Assembly: GCA_014904845.1 (NCBI GenBank) | Contig: MU119704.1 | Span: forward strand, 1-25,565 | Direction: 5' to 3' | Length of the DNA stretch: 25,565 nucleotides | Origin: Acephala macrosclerotiorum | Taxonomy: Eukaryota; Ascomycota; Leotiomycetes; Helotiales; Mollisiaceae | Shown: one piece after another, positions 1 to 11,220 of the stretch | Layout: each line of letters opens with the position of its first letter | How positions within the stretch are numbered: the stretch's first letter is position 1 | Position numbers and translations under genes: made by a program | The notes under the pieces: model-generated | Database searches by the model: none | Seen by the model: the letters and a program-made list of their open reading frames with translations, nothing else | Told to the model about the DNA's origin: nothing

Positions 1-3000
1 ATTAAATTAGTTTTTAAATTAATAATTAAAATTTTTAAAAAATAAAAAATAATTTCAATTTTTAAATTTAAAATAATAAAACTTTTTTTTTTTTTTTTAA
101 AAATTTTAAAAGTTTTTATATTTAATTTATTTGTTAATTTAATAATAATAAAAAATTTTTTAAAAAAAAAATAAAAAAAAAATATTAAACGTTTTTAAAA
201 TTTATTAAATTAAAATATAAATTTTTTATATTTATTTTTATATTTATTTTTATTTTTAAATTTAAATTGATTAAATTTAATTTAAATTTAATTTTTTAAA
301 ATATTTAATTAATTTTTTAATAAAATAAAATAATTTTAAATTTAATTCGAATTAATTTATTAATTAAAAATAAAAATTTATTATGTATTCGTTTAATAAA
401 AATTTTAAAAAGTTTATATTTTAAAAAATAATTTAAAATTATTATAAATAAAATTTTTTTTTTAATAAAAAAATAATTAAAATATATTAAATTAATTTTT
501 AATTTAAAAAAAAAAAAAAAAAAACTATTAATAAAATAATTTTTCAATTCGTAAATTAATTATATTAATATATAATTATAATAATAATAAAATTAATTAT
601 ATTTTCAATTAATAAATAATTTTATTTTTTTTATTTTTTTTATTTTTTAAATTATTTTTAATAATAATAAAATTAATTATAAAATTATATAAAATATAAT
701 TATAAATTTTTTTTTTAAATTATATAATACAAATAATACAAATAATATAAAGATTATTATTATTAATATAAATTTTTAATAAATTTTTTTAAATTGTTTT
801 AAATATATTATTAATTAAAAAATTAAATAAATTAAATTATAATTAATATTAATATAAAAAAATATATTATAATTACAAATATTAATAACAATTTTTAATT
901 TTATTAATAATAAAACTAATTTCGAAATATTAAAATCGTTTTTATTTTTAAAATCATTTTAATATTATAATTATAATATTATAATTATAATTTTTTTATT
1001 TATATAATTATTTAAATATTTAAAAAAAATTTATTAATAAAAAATTTTTATATTATTATTTAAAAAATTTTAATATTGGATTTTTATCAAATTCTTTTAT
1101 TAAATTCGTTTTATAATTTATATTATAATATAAACTTATAAATTATAATTAAAATATATTAAATTAAAAAATATTTAAACGTTAAATTTTTATTTTAAAA
1201 CGTTATTTAATATTAATATTTTTATTTTTTATAATTATTAAAAAAAATTATTTAAAACGTAAACGAATATTAAATATTAATAATTTATAATTGTAATATG
1301 AATTATATTTTAATTTTTTTTTAAATTATTATTATTAAAATCGTTTTTTATATTAATAATATTTTATTAATAAATTTTATATATTTTTTTATTTTAATAT
1401 TTATTATTTTATTTTTATTTTATTTTTAAATTAATAAAAATTTTATTCGATTAACGTATTATATTTTAATATTATTAGAAGATTATTTTATATAAAAAAA
1501 GTAAATAAATTTAAAATATATTTATTTTTTTATAAAATTCTTTTAAAAAGAAATTTTTTTTATATATATACGTTTGAATAATTTAATTAATTTTATATAT
1601 ATTTTATTATATAATTATTTTTAATGTTTTTATTTAAAATTAATTATAAAATATAAATATAAAATTTTTTTTATTGAATTTAATTTTAGTTTTACAAAGA
1701 AATATCGTAAATCGAAAATAATATAAAAATTTTTTAAAATTCAAATTTTCGTTTTTTTATTTTTTTTATTTTTTTTTTATGATTTTTTTTATTATTTTTT
1801 TTTATATTTTTTTTTTATAATTAATATAATAATATTAATAATAATATTAAATTAAATTATAATAAATATTTTAAATTATTTTATTAAAAATAAAAAAAAA
1901 TTAAATTATTAATAATTAAAAACATTTTAATAAAAATTTAATATTTAATTATATTTTTATTAAAAAATTTATAATTTACGTTTTTTGTAATAATATTAAT
2001 ATTTTTTATTAATTTTATTATTTCGATTAAATTTATTTTATTTTTTAATTAAAATTAAATAAAAAATACGAAAAAAATTTAATAATTAAAAATATTAATC
2101 AAAATCGTATAATCGAATTATTATATTTAATAAATTTTATTTGAAAAAATAATTTATTAAATTATAATAATATTTAAAATAAAAATTCAAATTTTCGAAA
2201 TTTTTTAAAAAATTATAATTAATTAATTTAATTTTTAAAATAAAAAATATTTTATAATTATTTGAAAACTTTATTAAAATATATATTATTTAAATTATTT
2301 TTAAAATAATTAATAATTTATATTCGATTAAACGTAATATTTTAAATATTTTAAATAATATTAATAAATTTTTATTATATATTAATAAATAAATTCAAAA
2401 TATTAAATTTAATAATTTTAAAATATTTTATAAAAATATTATAATTATAAATTTAAATTTTAATTTTTTTATTAGTTTTTATATAAATTATTATTTAAAT
2501 ATATTATAATATTTTTTTAACGATTTTGAATTTTAATTTAATTTTTATTTTTAATATAAAATATATTAATTTTTAATATATTTATAAATTTTAATTTTTT
2601 AATTTTTTTAATTTTTTTTATTATTTTACGATTTAAAAATTTAATTTAAAAATTATTAAATAAATAAAAAAATTTAAAAAAATTATAATATTAATTTAAT
2701 TTTTTTTATTTATTAACGAATTTTATAAATTAAATTATTAAAAATTAAAAAAATTTATTATAATCGTATAAAAAATTTTTTTATTTTTTTTATTCGTATT
2801 AAAATAATATTTAAACGAACGTTATAATAAATAAAATATAATATAAATTTTATGAAATTAAAATTTTTTTTTAATAATTTTAATATTAAAAAATATTAAA
2901 TAATTAAAATTAATATTTTTATTATTATTATTTTTTTAATAAATTTAAAATAATTTAATTTAATTATTATTAAAATACGAATTTTTCGTTTTAAAATATA

Positions 3001-3560
3001 TTTAAAATTATTTAAAAAAAAAATAATAATAAATAAAAAATATATTTATATTATATATAATTCGTTTATAATTTTATAAATATATAATAAAAAAAATTTA
3101 TTTTTTTAATTTATATTTTTAATATAAAAAAATATTTATTATAAATAATTAAAATTATATTAAATTATATTTTAATTTAAAAAAGAAATTTTTTTATTAA
3201 AATTTATATAATTTTAAAAAGTATTAAAAATATTAAAATAATAAATTAAATATTTATATAATAATCAATTTATTAATTTAAAAAAAAAATTTTATATTAA
3301 TTATAATTCGAAAAAAATTAAATTTATTTTTAAATAAAGATTTAATAAAATTATTAATAAATTATTTATTTATAAATTTAAATTCGTAAAATAAAAAAAC
3401 AATTATAATTTGTTTTTTTAAAAAATTAATTAATAATATTATTTTTAACGTTAAAAATAAAATTATTAATTAATTATTAAATTTTTTTATTATTAATTTA
3501 ATTAATATTTAAATAATTTATTTATAATTTAAAATAAATTAAAAATATTAAAAAAAAATT
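1..3560. other. AT-rich mutated DNA, no recognisable gene
   Basis: Almost only A and T, with scattered CpG (acg, tcg) as the main surviving C and G. Stop codons are dense in all six frames. A minus-strand frame at 317-547 lacks stops but is a run of Phe, Ile, Lys, Asn and Leu with no domain character. A plus-strand reading around 2070-2540 has relatively few stops, most of them TAA that could derive from CAA or TGG, so decayed coding sequence is possible there, but I recognise no motif. I see no tRNA, rRNA, long terminal repeat or inverted-repeat structure. Confidence 0.6.
961..988. repeat. 14-bp tandem duplication (two copies)
   Basis: Two perfect adjacent copies of aatattataattat. It is AT-only, so it carries no information on mutation history and is probably a slippage product. 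Confidence 0.7.
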
Positions 3561-3870
3561 TAATTATAAAATTTTTTTTATTATTCAATTCAAAATAAAA
3601 TAATTAATTATAAAAATAATAAACAAAATATTAAAATATAATTCAAATATAATATATATTAAAAAATTAATAAATTATTAATATTTTTTAATTTTAAAAA
3701 ATATAATTATATAATTTTTAAATATTAAAATAAAATAATTAAAATTTATATTTATTAAAATAATTAATAATTTATAATTCTTTATTTTAAAATTTTAAAA
3801 TATTTTTATTAAATACGATTTTAATAAATTTAAATAATAATTATATTAAAATAAAAATTAATTAAATTAA
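3560..3870 (+). repeat. Partial, diverged copy 0 of the tandem unit (its 3' part)
   Basis: The stretch around 3590-3690 resembles the end of the later copies (5180-5290). Shared order: a ttcaattcaaaataaa-like segment matching tcgagtttaaaataaa, then an A-rich run, then aaatataatatatatt against aaatataacgtatata, then aaaaaattaataa. It is shorter before the next copy starts (about 190 bp against about 285 bp in the other copies). Matched by eye in AT-only sequence, so the limits are approximate. Confidence 0.4.
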
Positions 3871-5570
3871 AATTGTTTATTTAAAATTGTTTATTTAAAA
3901 TAAAAATAATTTAATAAATTCTTTTATAATTTATTTTAATAAAAATATTATATTAAATTTTTAATACTTATTTTAAATTATATAATACGCGATTAAATTT
4001 ATATATATAATTAATTTCATTATTTAATTCGATTAATTATTTTATATAAATAGTTTTTTTAATTTTATTATATAAAAACGCGATTTTAATATTTATTTAA
4101 TTAATTTTTTAATTTAAAATTATTATTATTATAAAAATTAATTTATAATTTATTAGTTTAATAATTTAATTATTTAAATTATATTTATATTTATATATTT
4201 ATTTATTAAATAATATTTATTAATTTATTAATCGTTTAATTAAAATTTAAATATTGTTTTTTTTTATTAAAAAATATAAAATAAATATTTATTATTAATA
4301 ATATATAAAAAAATTAAATTTTTTTATATATAAAAAAAATAAAAAACATTTTATTTTAATATTTTTATACGATCGAATATTTTTATATATTTTAAACGAA
4401 TAAATATAAAAGTTTTTATATATTATATACGATATTTAATTATATTTTTAATAAATTATAATTAAAATTATATAAAAAAAAGATTAATAAAAAAATTAAT
4501 AAATAATAAATAAAAAACTAATAAAAACTAATAATAAAATATTAATAATAAATATTAAAATTTTAAATATTATTTTTATTTTAATTTAAAATATTTTATA
4601 TAATAATTATTTAAATAATATAAATAAAATTAATATTATAATTAAATACATTTAAATCGAAATCGAATTAATTTATAAATAATTAATTAAACAATAATTT
4701 TTTTTTTTTTAATTATAAAAATTATTCGATTTTTATAATTTTTTAAAATTTTTAAAACGATTTTTTTAATAATATTTTTATTAATTTATTAGCGATTTAT
4801 TATAATATATAAATATATTTTAAATTGTTTTTTTTCAATTACTTTTTTATAAACGAAATAATATTAAATATTAATATATTTTATTTAAACGTAAAATTAA
4901 AAAAATTTTATAAATATAATAATATTTTAATTATTTTTATAAATAATAATAATATTTATATTTAAATTTTAAAATCAAATCGTTTTTTTAATTATATGTA
5001 TTTGTTTAATATATTTAATTTCGTATAATAAAAACGAAATTGTAAATTAATTAATAATTGTTAATTTTATATTAAAAACGTATATTAATATTAATTATTT
5101 AATATTTTAATTTTTAAACGATTAAATTTATATTAAATATATTTTAAATATATTAAAATTTTTTTTTTATTATTTTTATATATATTTTAATCGAGTTTAA
5201 AATAAATCGACTAACGATTAAAATAATATAAATAAAATCGAATTATATATTAAATATAACGTATATAAAAAAATTAATAATAAATTAATATATTTATTAA
5301 AAAAAAAAAAAATTTAATAATTTTTTTTAATTAAAATTAAATAAATTATTAATTTTATTAAAATATTAATAATAAAACAAATTAATATATTATTATTTTT
5401 AAAAAAAATTTAAAAATAAATAATTTATAAAAAATGAAAAAAATAATAAAAACAATTTTAAATATTTTTTATTTTTAAAAAAAAATAATATAAATTAAAA
5501 TATAATATATAAAAATAAAAATTAAACGATTTTTTAATAATATTAATATTTTTTTTATAAATTATTAATA
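3866..5570 (+). repeat. Tandem unit, copy 1 (about 1.7 kb)
   Basis: First clear full copy of an unidentified unit. Four blocks recur in the same order and orientation in copy 2: block C (from 3938, aataaaaatattatatta; matches 5621 and 14750), block B (from 4266, attaaaaaatataaaataaa; matches 5997), block A (about 5040-5290, including aattatatattaaatataac at 5241; matches 6873 and the segment before 20635), and a spacer of about 280 bp. Block offsets between copies 1 and 2 are 1683, 1731 and 1632 bp, so many indels have accumulated. No open reading frame or known repeat family is recognisable, and many differences are C/T or G/A. Confidence 0.65.
3871..3898. repeat. 14-bp tandem duplication at the start of copy 1
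   Basis: aattgtttatttaa occurs twice without a gap. Copies 2 and 3 have only one equivalent of it (around 5579 and 14683), so it is a local duplication in copy 1. Confidence 0.7.
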
Positions 5571-7202
5571 ATAAAAAAATTGTATTTTTTTAATAAAAAT
5601 TAAAAATTTTAAAAAAAATTAATAAAAATATTATATTATATACGAAAAAATTATTTAAAATTATATAAAGTTTTATTTAATTTAATAACTTTTAAAACGC
5701 TATATTTAATAAGCAAATTAATATAAATTTTAATATTAATTTTTTTATAAAAAAATATTATTTTTATATTTATTTAATTAATTTTTTAATTATAAATAAT
5801 AACGAAAATAAAAATCGTTTTATAATTTATTAATTTTATTATTAAAATAAAAGTTTTATAAAAATCGATTTTTTTTTATTATTTAAAATTATTTAAATAT
5901 TTTATTTTTATTTACGTTTTATTTTTTATTAATAATATATATTTTTTTTATATTATTATTTTTTATTATTTTTATTATAAACAATTTATAATTTGTATTA
6001 AAAAATATAAAATAAATATTTATTATTAATAATATATAAAAAAAATAAAAAAAAATTTATTTTAATATTTTTATATATTTTAAATAAAAAATATAAAAAA
6101 TTTTATATATTATATATAATATTTACTTATAGTTTTAATAAATTATAAAAAAAACGATTTATAAAAAAATTATAAATATAAAAAATAAATATTTTAATTT
6201 GTAATTAAAAACCTCAAAAAATATAAAAAATATATAAATAATTTATAAATAAATAAAAATAAAAAAATTGGTATTTAAATAAAAAATTTTTTAATTAATA
6301 TTTAAACGATAAAATTATTAAAATTATAATTTTTTTTTAAATAAAAAAATTTATTTAATTTTTATAACTTTTTAAAATACGTTAAATTTATTTTAAAATA
6401 AAAATTTAATTAAATTATTTGTAATTTATTTTTAAATAAAAATATATTATAAATTAATACGATTTTTAACGATTTTTTTATAAATAAAATAATAATAAAT
6501 TTTAATATATTTTATTTAATTACAAAATTAATCGTTTTTATTTAAAATAATAATATTTTAATTATTTTTATAAATAATTATTATTTTTTAATTGAAATTT
6601 AAATTTTTATTAATTTATTAAAAAAAAAGTTTATAATTAAATAATTTTTTTAATAATATTAATTTTATAAAAAAAAAAAATTATAAATTAATCTTTTAAA
6701 AATTAAAAAATAATAATAAAATTAAAATTAAAAATGTAATTAAAAATTAATTATTAAATATTGAAATTTTTTATTTAATTCGAATTTATAAAACCGTTTA
6801 ATAATCGTTATATAAATTTTAATAAAATTTAAAAAAAATTAAAATTTAATTAAAATAATAAAAATTAAATTAAATTATATATTAAATATAACGTATATAA
6901 AAAAATTAATAATTAATTAAAAGATTTTTTAAAATTTTAATTTAATTTTATAATCGTTTTTTACGAATATAAATCGATTTAAAATTTTTATAAATATTTT
7001 AATATCGTTATAATTTTATATTTAATAATTTTTAAAAATTTTTAAAAATATATAATTTAAAAAAATCGTAAAATTCGATATAAATAATTTTAAAAAATTT
7101 TATATTAAAATAAAAATATTAAATATTAAAATCGAATATTTTAAATCGTTTATTAAAATTAATTTTAAAAATATTAATATTTAATTTAAAAACTTTAATA
7201 AT
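5571..7202 (+). repeat. Tandem unit, copy 2 (about 1.63 kb)
   Basis: Head-to-tail with copy 1 and holding the same blocks: C from 5621, B from 5997 to about 6165, the shared segment at about 6480-6600 (matching 4845-4965), A end at 6850-6915, then a spacer of about 287 bp. Part of block A is missing here: the tatattaaatatattttaaatata segment at 5130 has no clear partner. The spacer ends in ATAAT, exactly where the Copia element is inserted. The bases around 5567-5585 (ataat followed by aaaaaaattg) match the right flank of that element. Confidence 0.62.
7198..7202. repeat. Left target-site duplication ATAAT
   Basis: Five bases just before the left LTR, identical to 14646-14650 just after the right LTR. 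Five bp is the usual Ty1/Copia duplication length. A chance match is not negligible in AT-only DNA, but the equal 193-bp LTR lengths and the matching uninterrupted site near 5567-5571 support it. Confidence 0.65.
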
Positions 7203-7395
7203 TATTAGTAATATTAAAATATTCAAATATATTAATATATTACGTTCAATAATCGTAGTTTTTACGTATTAAATATAAAAATTATTAATTGTTTAAAAAA
7301 CTAAATTTAAAATCGAAAGTATTAATATACTCTCAAGTTTTATACTAGTTTTCTTTAGCTAGGACACGTAATAAGTACGTATATATATCTCGATA
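7203..7395 (-). repeat. 3' LTR (left copy)
   Basis: Aligns without gaps to 14453-14645. All 16 differences are C/T or G/A: 7208, 7222, 7225, 7247, 7298, 7301, 7332, 7343, 7344, 7353, 7354, 7359, 7362, 7363, 7376 and 7381. This copy keeps C or G at eight of these sites and the right copy at the other eight. The outer ends read ta...ta where tg...ca would be expected, as RIP would produce. Similarity continues as taataa after one transversion at 7396, so an alternative LTR end at 7401 (199 bp, TATTA...TAATA termini) is possible, but it loses the target duplication. Confidence 0.93.
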
Positions 7396-7418
7396 TTAAT
7401 AATCTCTACTTTTGTAAT
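7396..7418 (-). other. Possible polypurine tract (plus-strand primer)
   Basis: On the minus strand the bases just upstream of the 3' LTR read AAAAGTAGAGATTATTAA, purine-rich for about 11 bases (AAAAGTAGAGA). This is where a polypurine tract should lie. The seven bases between it and the LTR make the assignment uncertain. Confidence 0.3.
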
Positions 7419-8400
7419 AAAAATCTAGTTTATTTTTTAATGTAATTTTTTATTTAATTATAAACTTAATAAATAGTTTCGTAGTTTAAAAATTTAATAC
7501 TTATAAAACGATTATAAAAAATCGCTCGTTTAAAAGAAAAAAAATAAAAAATCTCGTGATTATACTAATTATATTATAAATTTTTTATAAAATTATAATT
7601 TTTTCATATAATATTAATTAGACAATTTTTTTAAAAAAAAAAACTCGTTTTAAAATAAAAAGTATTTTTTAATTTTAATACTTTGTATTATATTTATTTT
7701 TCTTTTTATATATATATTTTAATTTTTGTTTTAATTAATTTCTTTTTTTCGTAAAATTAATATAGAATTTAATTCGATAATATTTTAATCGTAATAAAAA
7801 AAATATTATAAATTACGTCGTTTTAATTTTTAATTACTTGTATATTCGTAAAAAAATTAAAAAAATATTAATTAGTACGTAAATCAATAATTGAAATTAA
7901 AAAAATAATTAAATTAATAATTTAATTATTTCGTATTCGAATTATAAAATTTTTTTTTATTTATATTATATTTTAAAAAATCGTATTTTATACAATTAAT
8001 AAATTTTTATTCGTAGTATTAATTACGTCGTATAATTATTAAAAATATTAATAATTCAACGCGTTTTAAATACGATTAAACTTTTGTAATACGACGTTTT
8101 AATCGATTTAAAATCTAATTAATAAAATCGAAATTTGTTAAAACGTAAAAAAGTTTTAAAATTGATTTATTATAATAAAAAAATTATATTTAATATTATT
8201 ATTAATAAAATTAAAAAATTAATAATAAAATAATTAAATTAAATAATAAAATTATAAAATCGATAATTAAATATTTTAATTTGCGATTTACGTAATTAAT
8301 TAATAATAATTAATTATATTTTTATATTTTTAAAAATTTAATTCGAAATAAATTAATTCGCTCGATTTAAAAAAATAAAATTTTATTTTTATTTTAAATT
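7419..8400 (-). other. 3' untranslated part of the Copia element
   Basis: About 1 kb between the apparent end of RNase H coding (about 8400) and the 3' LTR. Minus-strand translation loses the family pattern after a short segment at 8461-8510 that resembles the conserved C-terminal tail. I see no second gene here. Several CpG- and CpT-containing words survive (for example 7530-7560), so it is somewhat less eroded than the flanking tandem units. Confidence 0.5.
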
Positions 8401-8819
8401 TTATTTCTTTTTATTTCTTTTTTTATTTTAATTATAAAATTATTTATATTAATAAATGTTTATAAAGTTTTATTTAAATTAAATTTCGTTATAATATTTA
8501 TTGAATTATTATTTCTATATATTTATTATACTTTTTGTAATTCTTTATATTCGTATAATTATTTTAAAATTATAATATCAATTATAAAGCGTTTTTCGTT
8601 CGTTATTTTTAATTTTATTAAATAATTATATAAAGAATACGAATTCGTATAAATAATAATAAAAATATTAAATATATTAAACTATTTTATAATTATATTA
8701 ATAATAAAAACTATTATAATTATTATATTTATTTCGCTAATTATTTTCTAAATTTTAAACGCTAAAATGTTTTTAATAACTTTTTTGCACTTTATAAAAT
8801 TTTAATATATTAAATTATT

Positions 8820-9179
8820 TTTTATTTTAAAGTCGTTTTTCGTTCGAGTTTTATTAGTAATTATAATTACGTATTTAATTTGCGAGTTTAAATCGATATT
8901 ATTAGCGTATAAACCGTTTACGAATACAAATATTTTAATTGTTTTTAAATTAATCGAAATATAATAAATATCGCGTAATAAATTGTTTTATTATTATTTT
9001 AATTTTTTATTTAAAATCGCTACATTTTTTATTATTAAAATTTAATATTACGTAGCGATTAATAGATTAAAAGCAGTTTTTAATTAATAAGTAAACGTAA
9101 TATACGTTTCGCGAGCTCGTTATTTTTAGTATTAATTAAAGTAATTTTTAATTTTTAAATCGATAAATTCGATTTTTTT
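8820..9179 (-). pseudogene. RNase H start and its upstream linker in the polyprotein
   Basis: Minus frame with codons starting at coordinates of remainder 2 on division by 3. An RAR-type segment at about 9119-9110 is followed by a TAFNLLIAT-like stretch (family form: two acidic/polar residues, Ala, Phe, Asp, Leu), then a LNKKLK segment near 9012. RNase H begins at 8930 with FVFVNGLYANN (catalytic Asp now Asn at 8918) and continues as IDLNSQIKYVII. Further down the same frame lie NFIKCKKV (about 8789) and YTNSYSLY (8651 on). These are the conserved words of RNase H in this fungal Copia family. Confidence 0.9.
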
Positions 9180-9308
9180 ATTTTAATTTTTTTATTTAAA
9201 TCGTATTTTGTTTTCGTTTCGCAATTATATAATTCTATTATTAAATATTAATTAATTTATAAATATTAAATATTAAATATTTTTTGTTTATAATTTAATT
9301 TTTTTTAG

Positions 9309-9320
9309 TTTTTTTTTTTT
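9309..9320 (-). other. Homopolymer run at a frame change in the polyprotein
   Basis: A run of 12 T on the plus strand (12 A on the coding strand) separates the reverse-transcriptase frame upstream (through IND at 9364-9356) from the frame used downstream (KLKKIKL onward to RNase H). One inserted or lost base in the run explains the shift. It could be replication slippage after death of the element or an assembly error. Confidence 0.6.
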
Positions 9321-10740
9321 AAGTTTGTAAATTACAATATCGATAATTTTAATATATCGTTTATTTGTATATCGACGATTTCGAATATTTTTTTAATTTT
9401 TTTAATTAAAAAATAAAAATTATATATTGAAAATTATATTTTTAATTCGAAAATATAATATTTATAATATATAATAAATTAATAAATATTTGCTTTTATA
9501 AGTTTATATAATAATTTTTTTATAATTATAATTATTTTTTTAAAATAAAAATATATTATTTTTTTTAATAAATTAATAAAAATTGTTTATTAAATTAAAG
9601 TTTACAATTACGTATATATTTACGTAACGTTTTGTAATTATATTATAAAATTGTAGTTTTAAATTAAAACTAAAATTAAAATTAAAATTATTTTTTAATT
9701 TACTTATTAAATAATAAAATTTTTTATAAAAATATATTTTTTTAATTCGTTATTAAAAATTTAAATTACGATTTTCGTTTTTTCGTATAATTCGTTCGTT
9801 ATTTTATTTTTGATTTCGTATATTAATTTAAACTTAAAAATCGAAATATTTTTATACGTAATTAAATCGTATTATATAAATTTAAATACGTTTTTTATAA
9901 ACAATTTTTTTTATTTTTTTTATTATAAAACTTTAAAAAGATTTCAAAATATAATAATAATTTCTTTTTTTTGTAATTTAATTACGAGTTTTATATTCGC
10001 TTTTTTTTGTTCGTTATATAAATTATATTAATTGTAATTTTTTTTTTATATAATATTAATTAAAGTTTTTATTATTTATAAAATCACTATTATTATTATC
10101 GATATTCGTAGAATTAAAATATTTTTATTCGAAGTAAATTATAAATTTAAATTTATTTTTTATATTTTTTGTTTATAACGTTTAAATTAATTTTCGATTA
10201 AAATTAAATAATTATTAATATCGTTTTTTTAATTTTATTTTTTTATATTATATTTATCGTTTTTAATTTTTCGTTTTTTTATAAAATTTTTATAAATTGT
10301 TTTTTTATTAATTTGTAAAATAATTATATAATATATTTTTCGTTTGTAATTATTAATAACTTATATAATTTTTTTTATTTTTTATATTCTTTAAAATTTC
10401 GAACTTTAAAATTAATTAATAAATTTAAAATTATTAAAATATTAAAATCGTTTTTTATTATTAATACGTCGTTAATTTATCGTTTAATTTGCATACGACG
10501 AAATTCGTTTATTATTTTACGAATCGCGTTTACTTTTTTTACTATTATCGACGTAAAAATATTTATATTAAAAATTTTAAAATATACTTTAAATATTAAT
10601 AAAATTAATACGAATTTATTCGATTTTATTAAATCGTTATAAACTTTTATTATTATTTATATTATTTACTTTTTCGTAATATATTTTATTATTTTTTTCA
10701 ATATAATCGTATAAACTCGTCGTAATAAAATATAATATCG

Positions 10741-11220
10741 TTCAATTTTTTTAATAAAATTATATACTTTTATTAAAACTTTTTTTATTTTTATTATTAC
10801 AATTTTTATTTATTATTTAAATTTCGCGAACATAAAATTCTTTTTAGCGTTATAAATTAAAACTTTTAACGATTTTAAATACGTATTAATTTAATATTTT
10901 TTAATTACGTTTTATATAAATCGCGTAAACATTTTTATAACGAATCGTACATTTTAAAATTTTATAATAAAATTTATAAATTATAAAATCGTATTATTAT
11001 TTAAATATATAATATTAATAATTATTAAATAATTAAACTTATAATCCTTTATTAAAAAAAATTTAAATCGTTTTAACGATTTTACGTTTATTTAATAATA
11101 ATAATAAAACTTATTAATTTATTTTAATTATTAAAATATAAAATTTTTATTTTTAATTCTATTAAAAATATTTACAAATCGTCATATTAATAAATATTTA
11201 AATTTTTTATATACGCGTTG
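10741..11220 (-). pseudogene. Integrase HHCC and D,D35E core of the polyprotein
   Basis: Best-preserved domain, detailed as the anchor for the identification. All in one minus frame (codons starting at coordinates divisible by 3): RVYKKFKY at 11217-11194 (family H-X4-H), four consecutive Tyr codons at 11106-11095 (family C-H-H-C), INIIYL at 11019-11002 (first Asp lost), YNAKKNF at 10854-10834 (second Asp lost) and ERYYILLRR from 10743 (Glu kept). Surviving Arg, Thr, Ser and Ala codons are mainly CGN, ACG, TCG and GCG, because CpG escaped the mutation. Confidence 0.93.

Noticed and set aside
317..547. 76-codon open frame on the minus strand
   Set aside because: Composed almost only of Phe, Ile, Lys, Asn, Leu and Tyr from AT-only codons, with no domain, no neighbour and no codon signal. 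Expected by chance in 25 kb of such DNA.
3866..7202. The two adjacent 1.65-kb copies as a pair of long LTRs
   Set aside because: They are directly tandem with no internal region between them, and a third copy follows in the same order, so a tandem array explains them better.
9070..9160. Minus-strand NELAKR, resembling the integrase QNGxAER motif
   Set aside because: It is in the wrong frame and place. The true integrase D,D35E is at 11016-10741, and this stretch in its proper frame is the linker before RNase H.
9810..10031. 73-codon open frame on the plus strand
   Set aside because: It lies antisense to the start of the Copia reverse transcriptase, whose minus-strand reading matches the family (EIKNK at 9817 and flanks). 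The plus frame is a shadow.
10690..10742. YYDE reading in an alternative minus frame, first taken for an RT YVDD box
   Set aside because: The correct frame across this stretch gives ERYYILLRR, the integrase Glu region, and continues uninterrupted on both sides.
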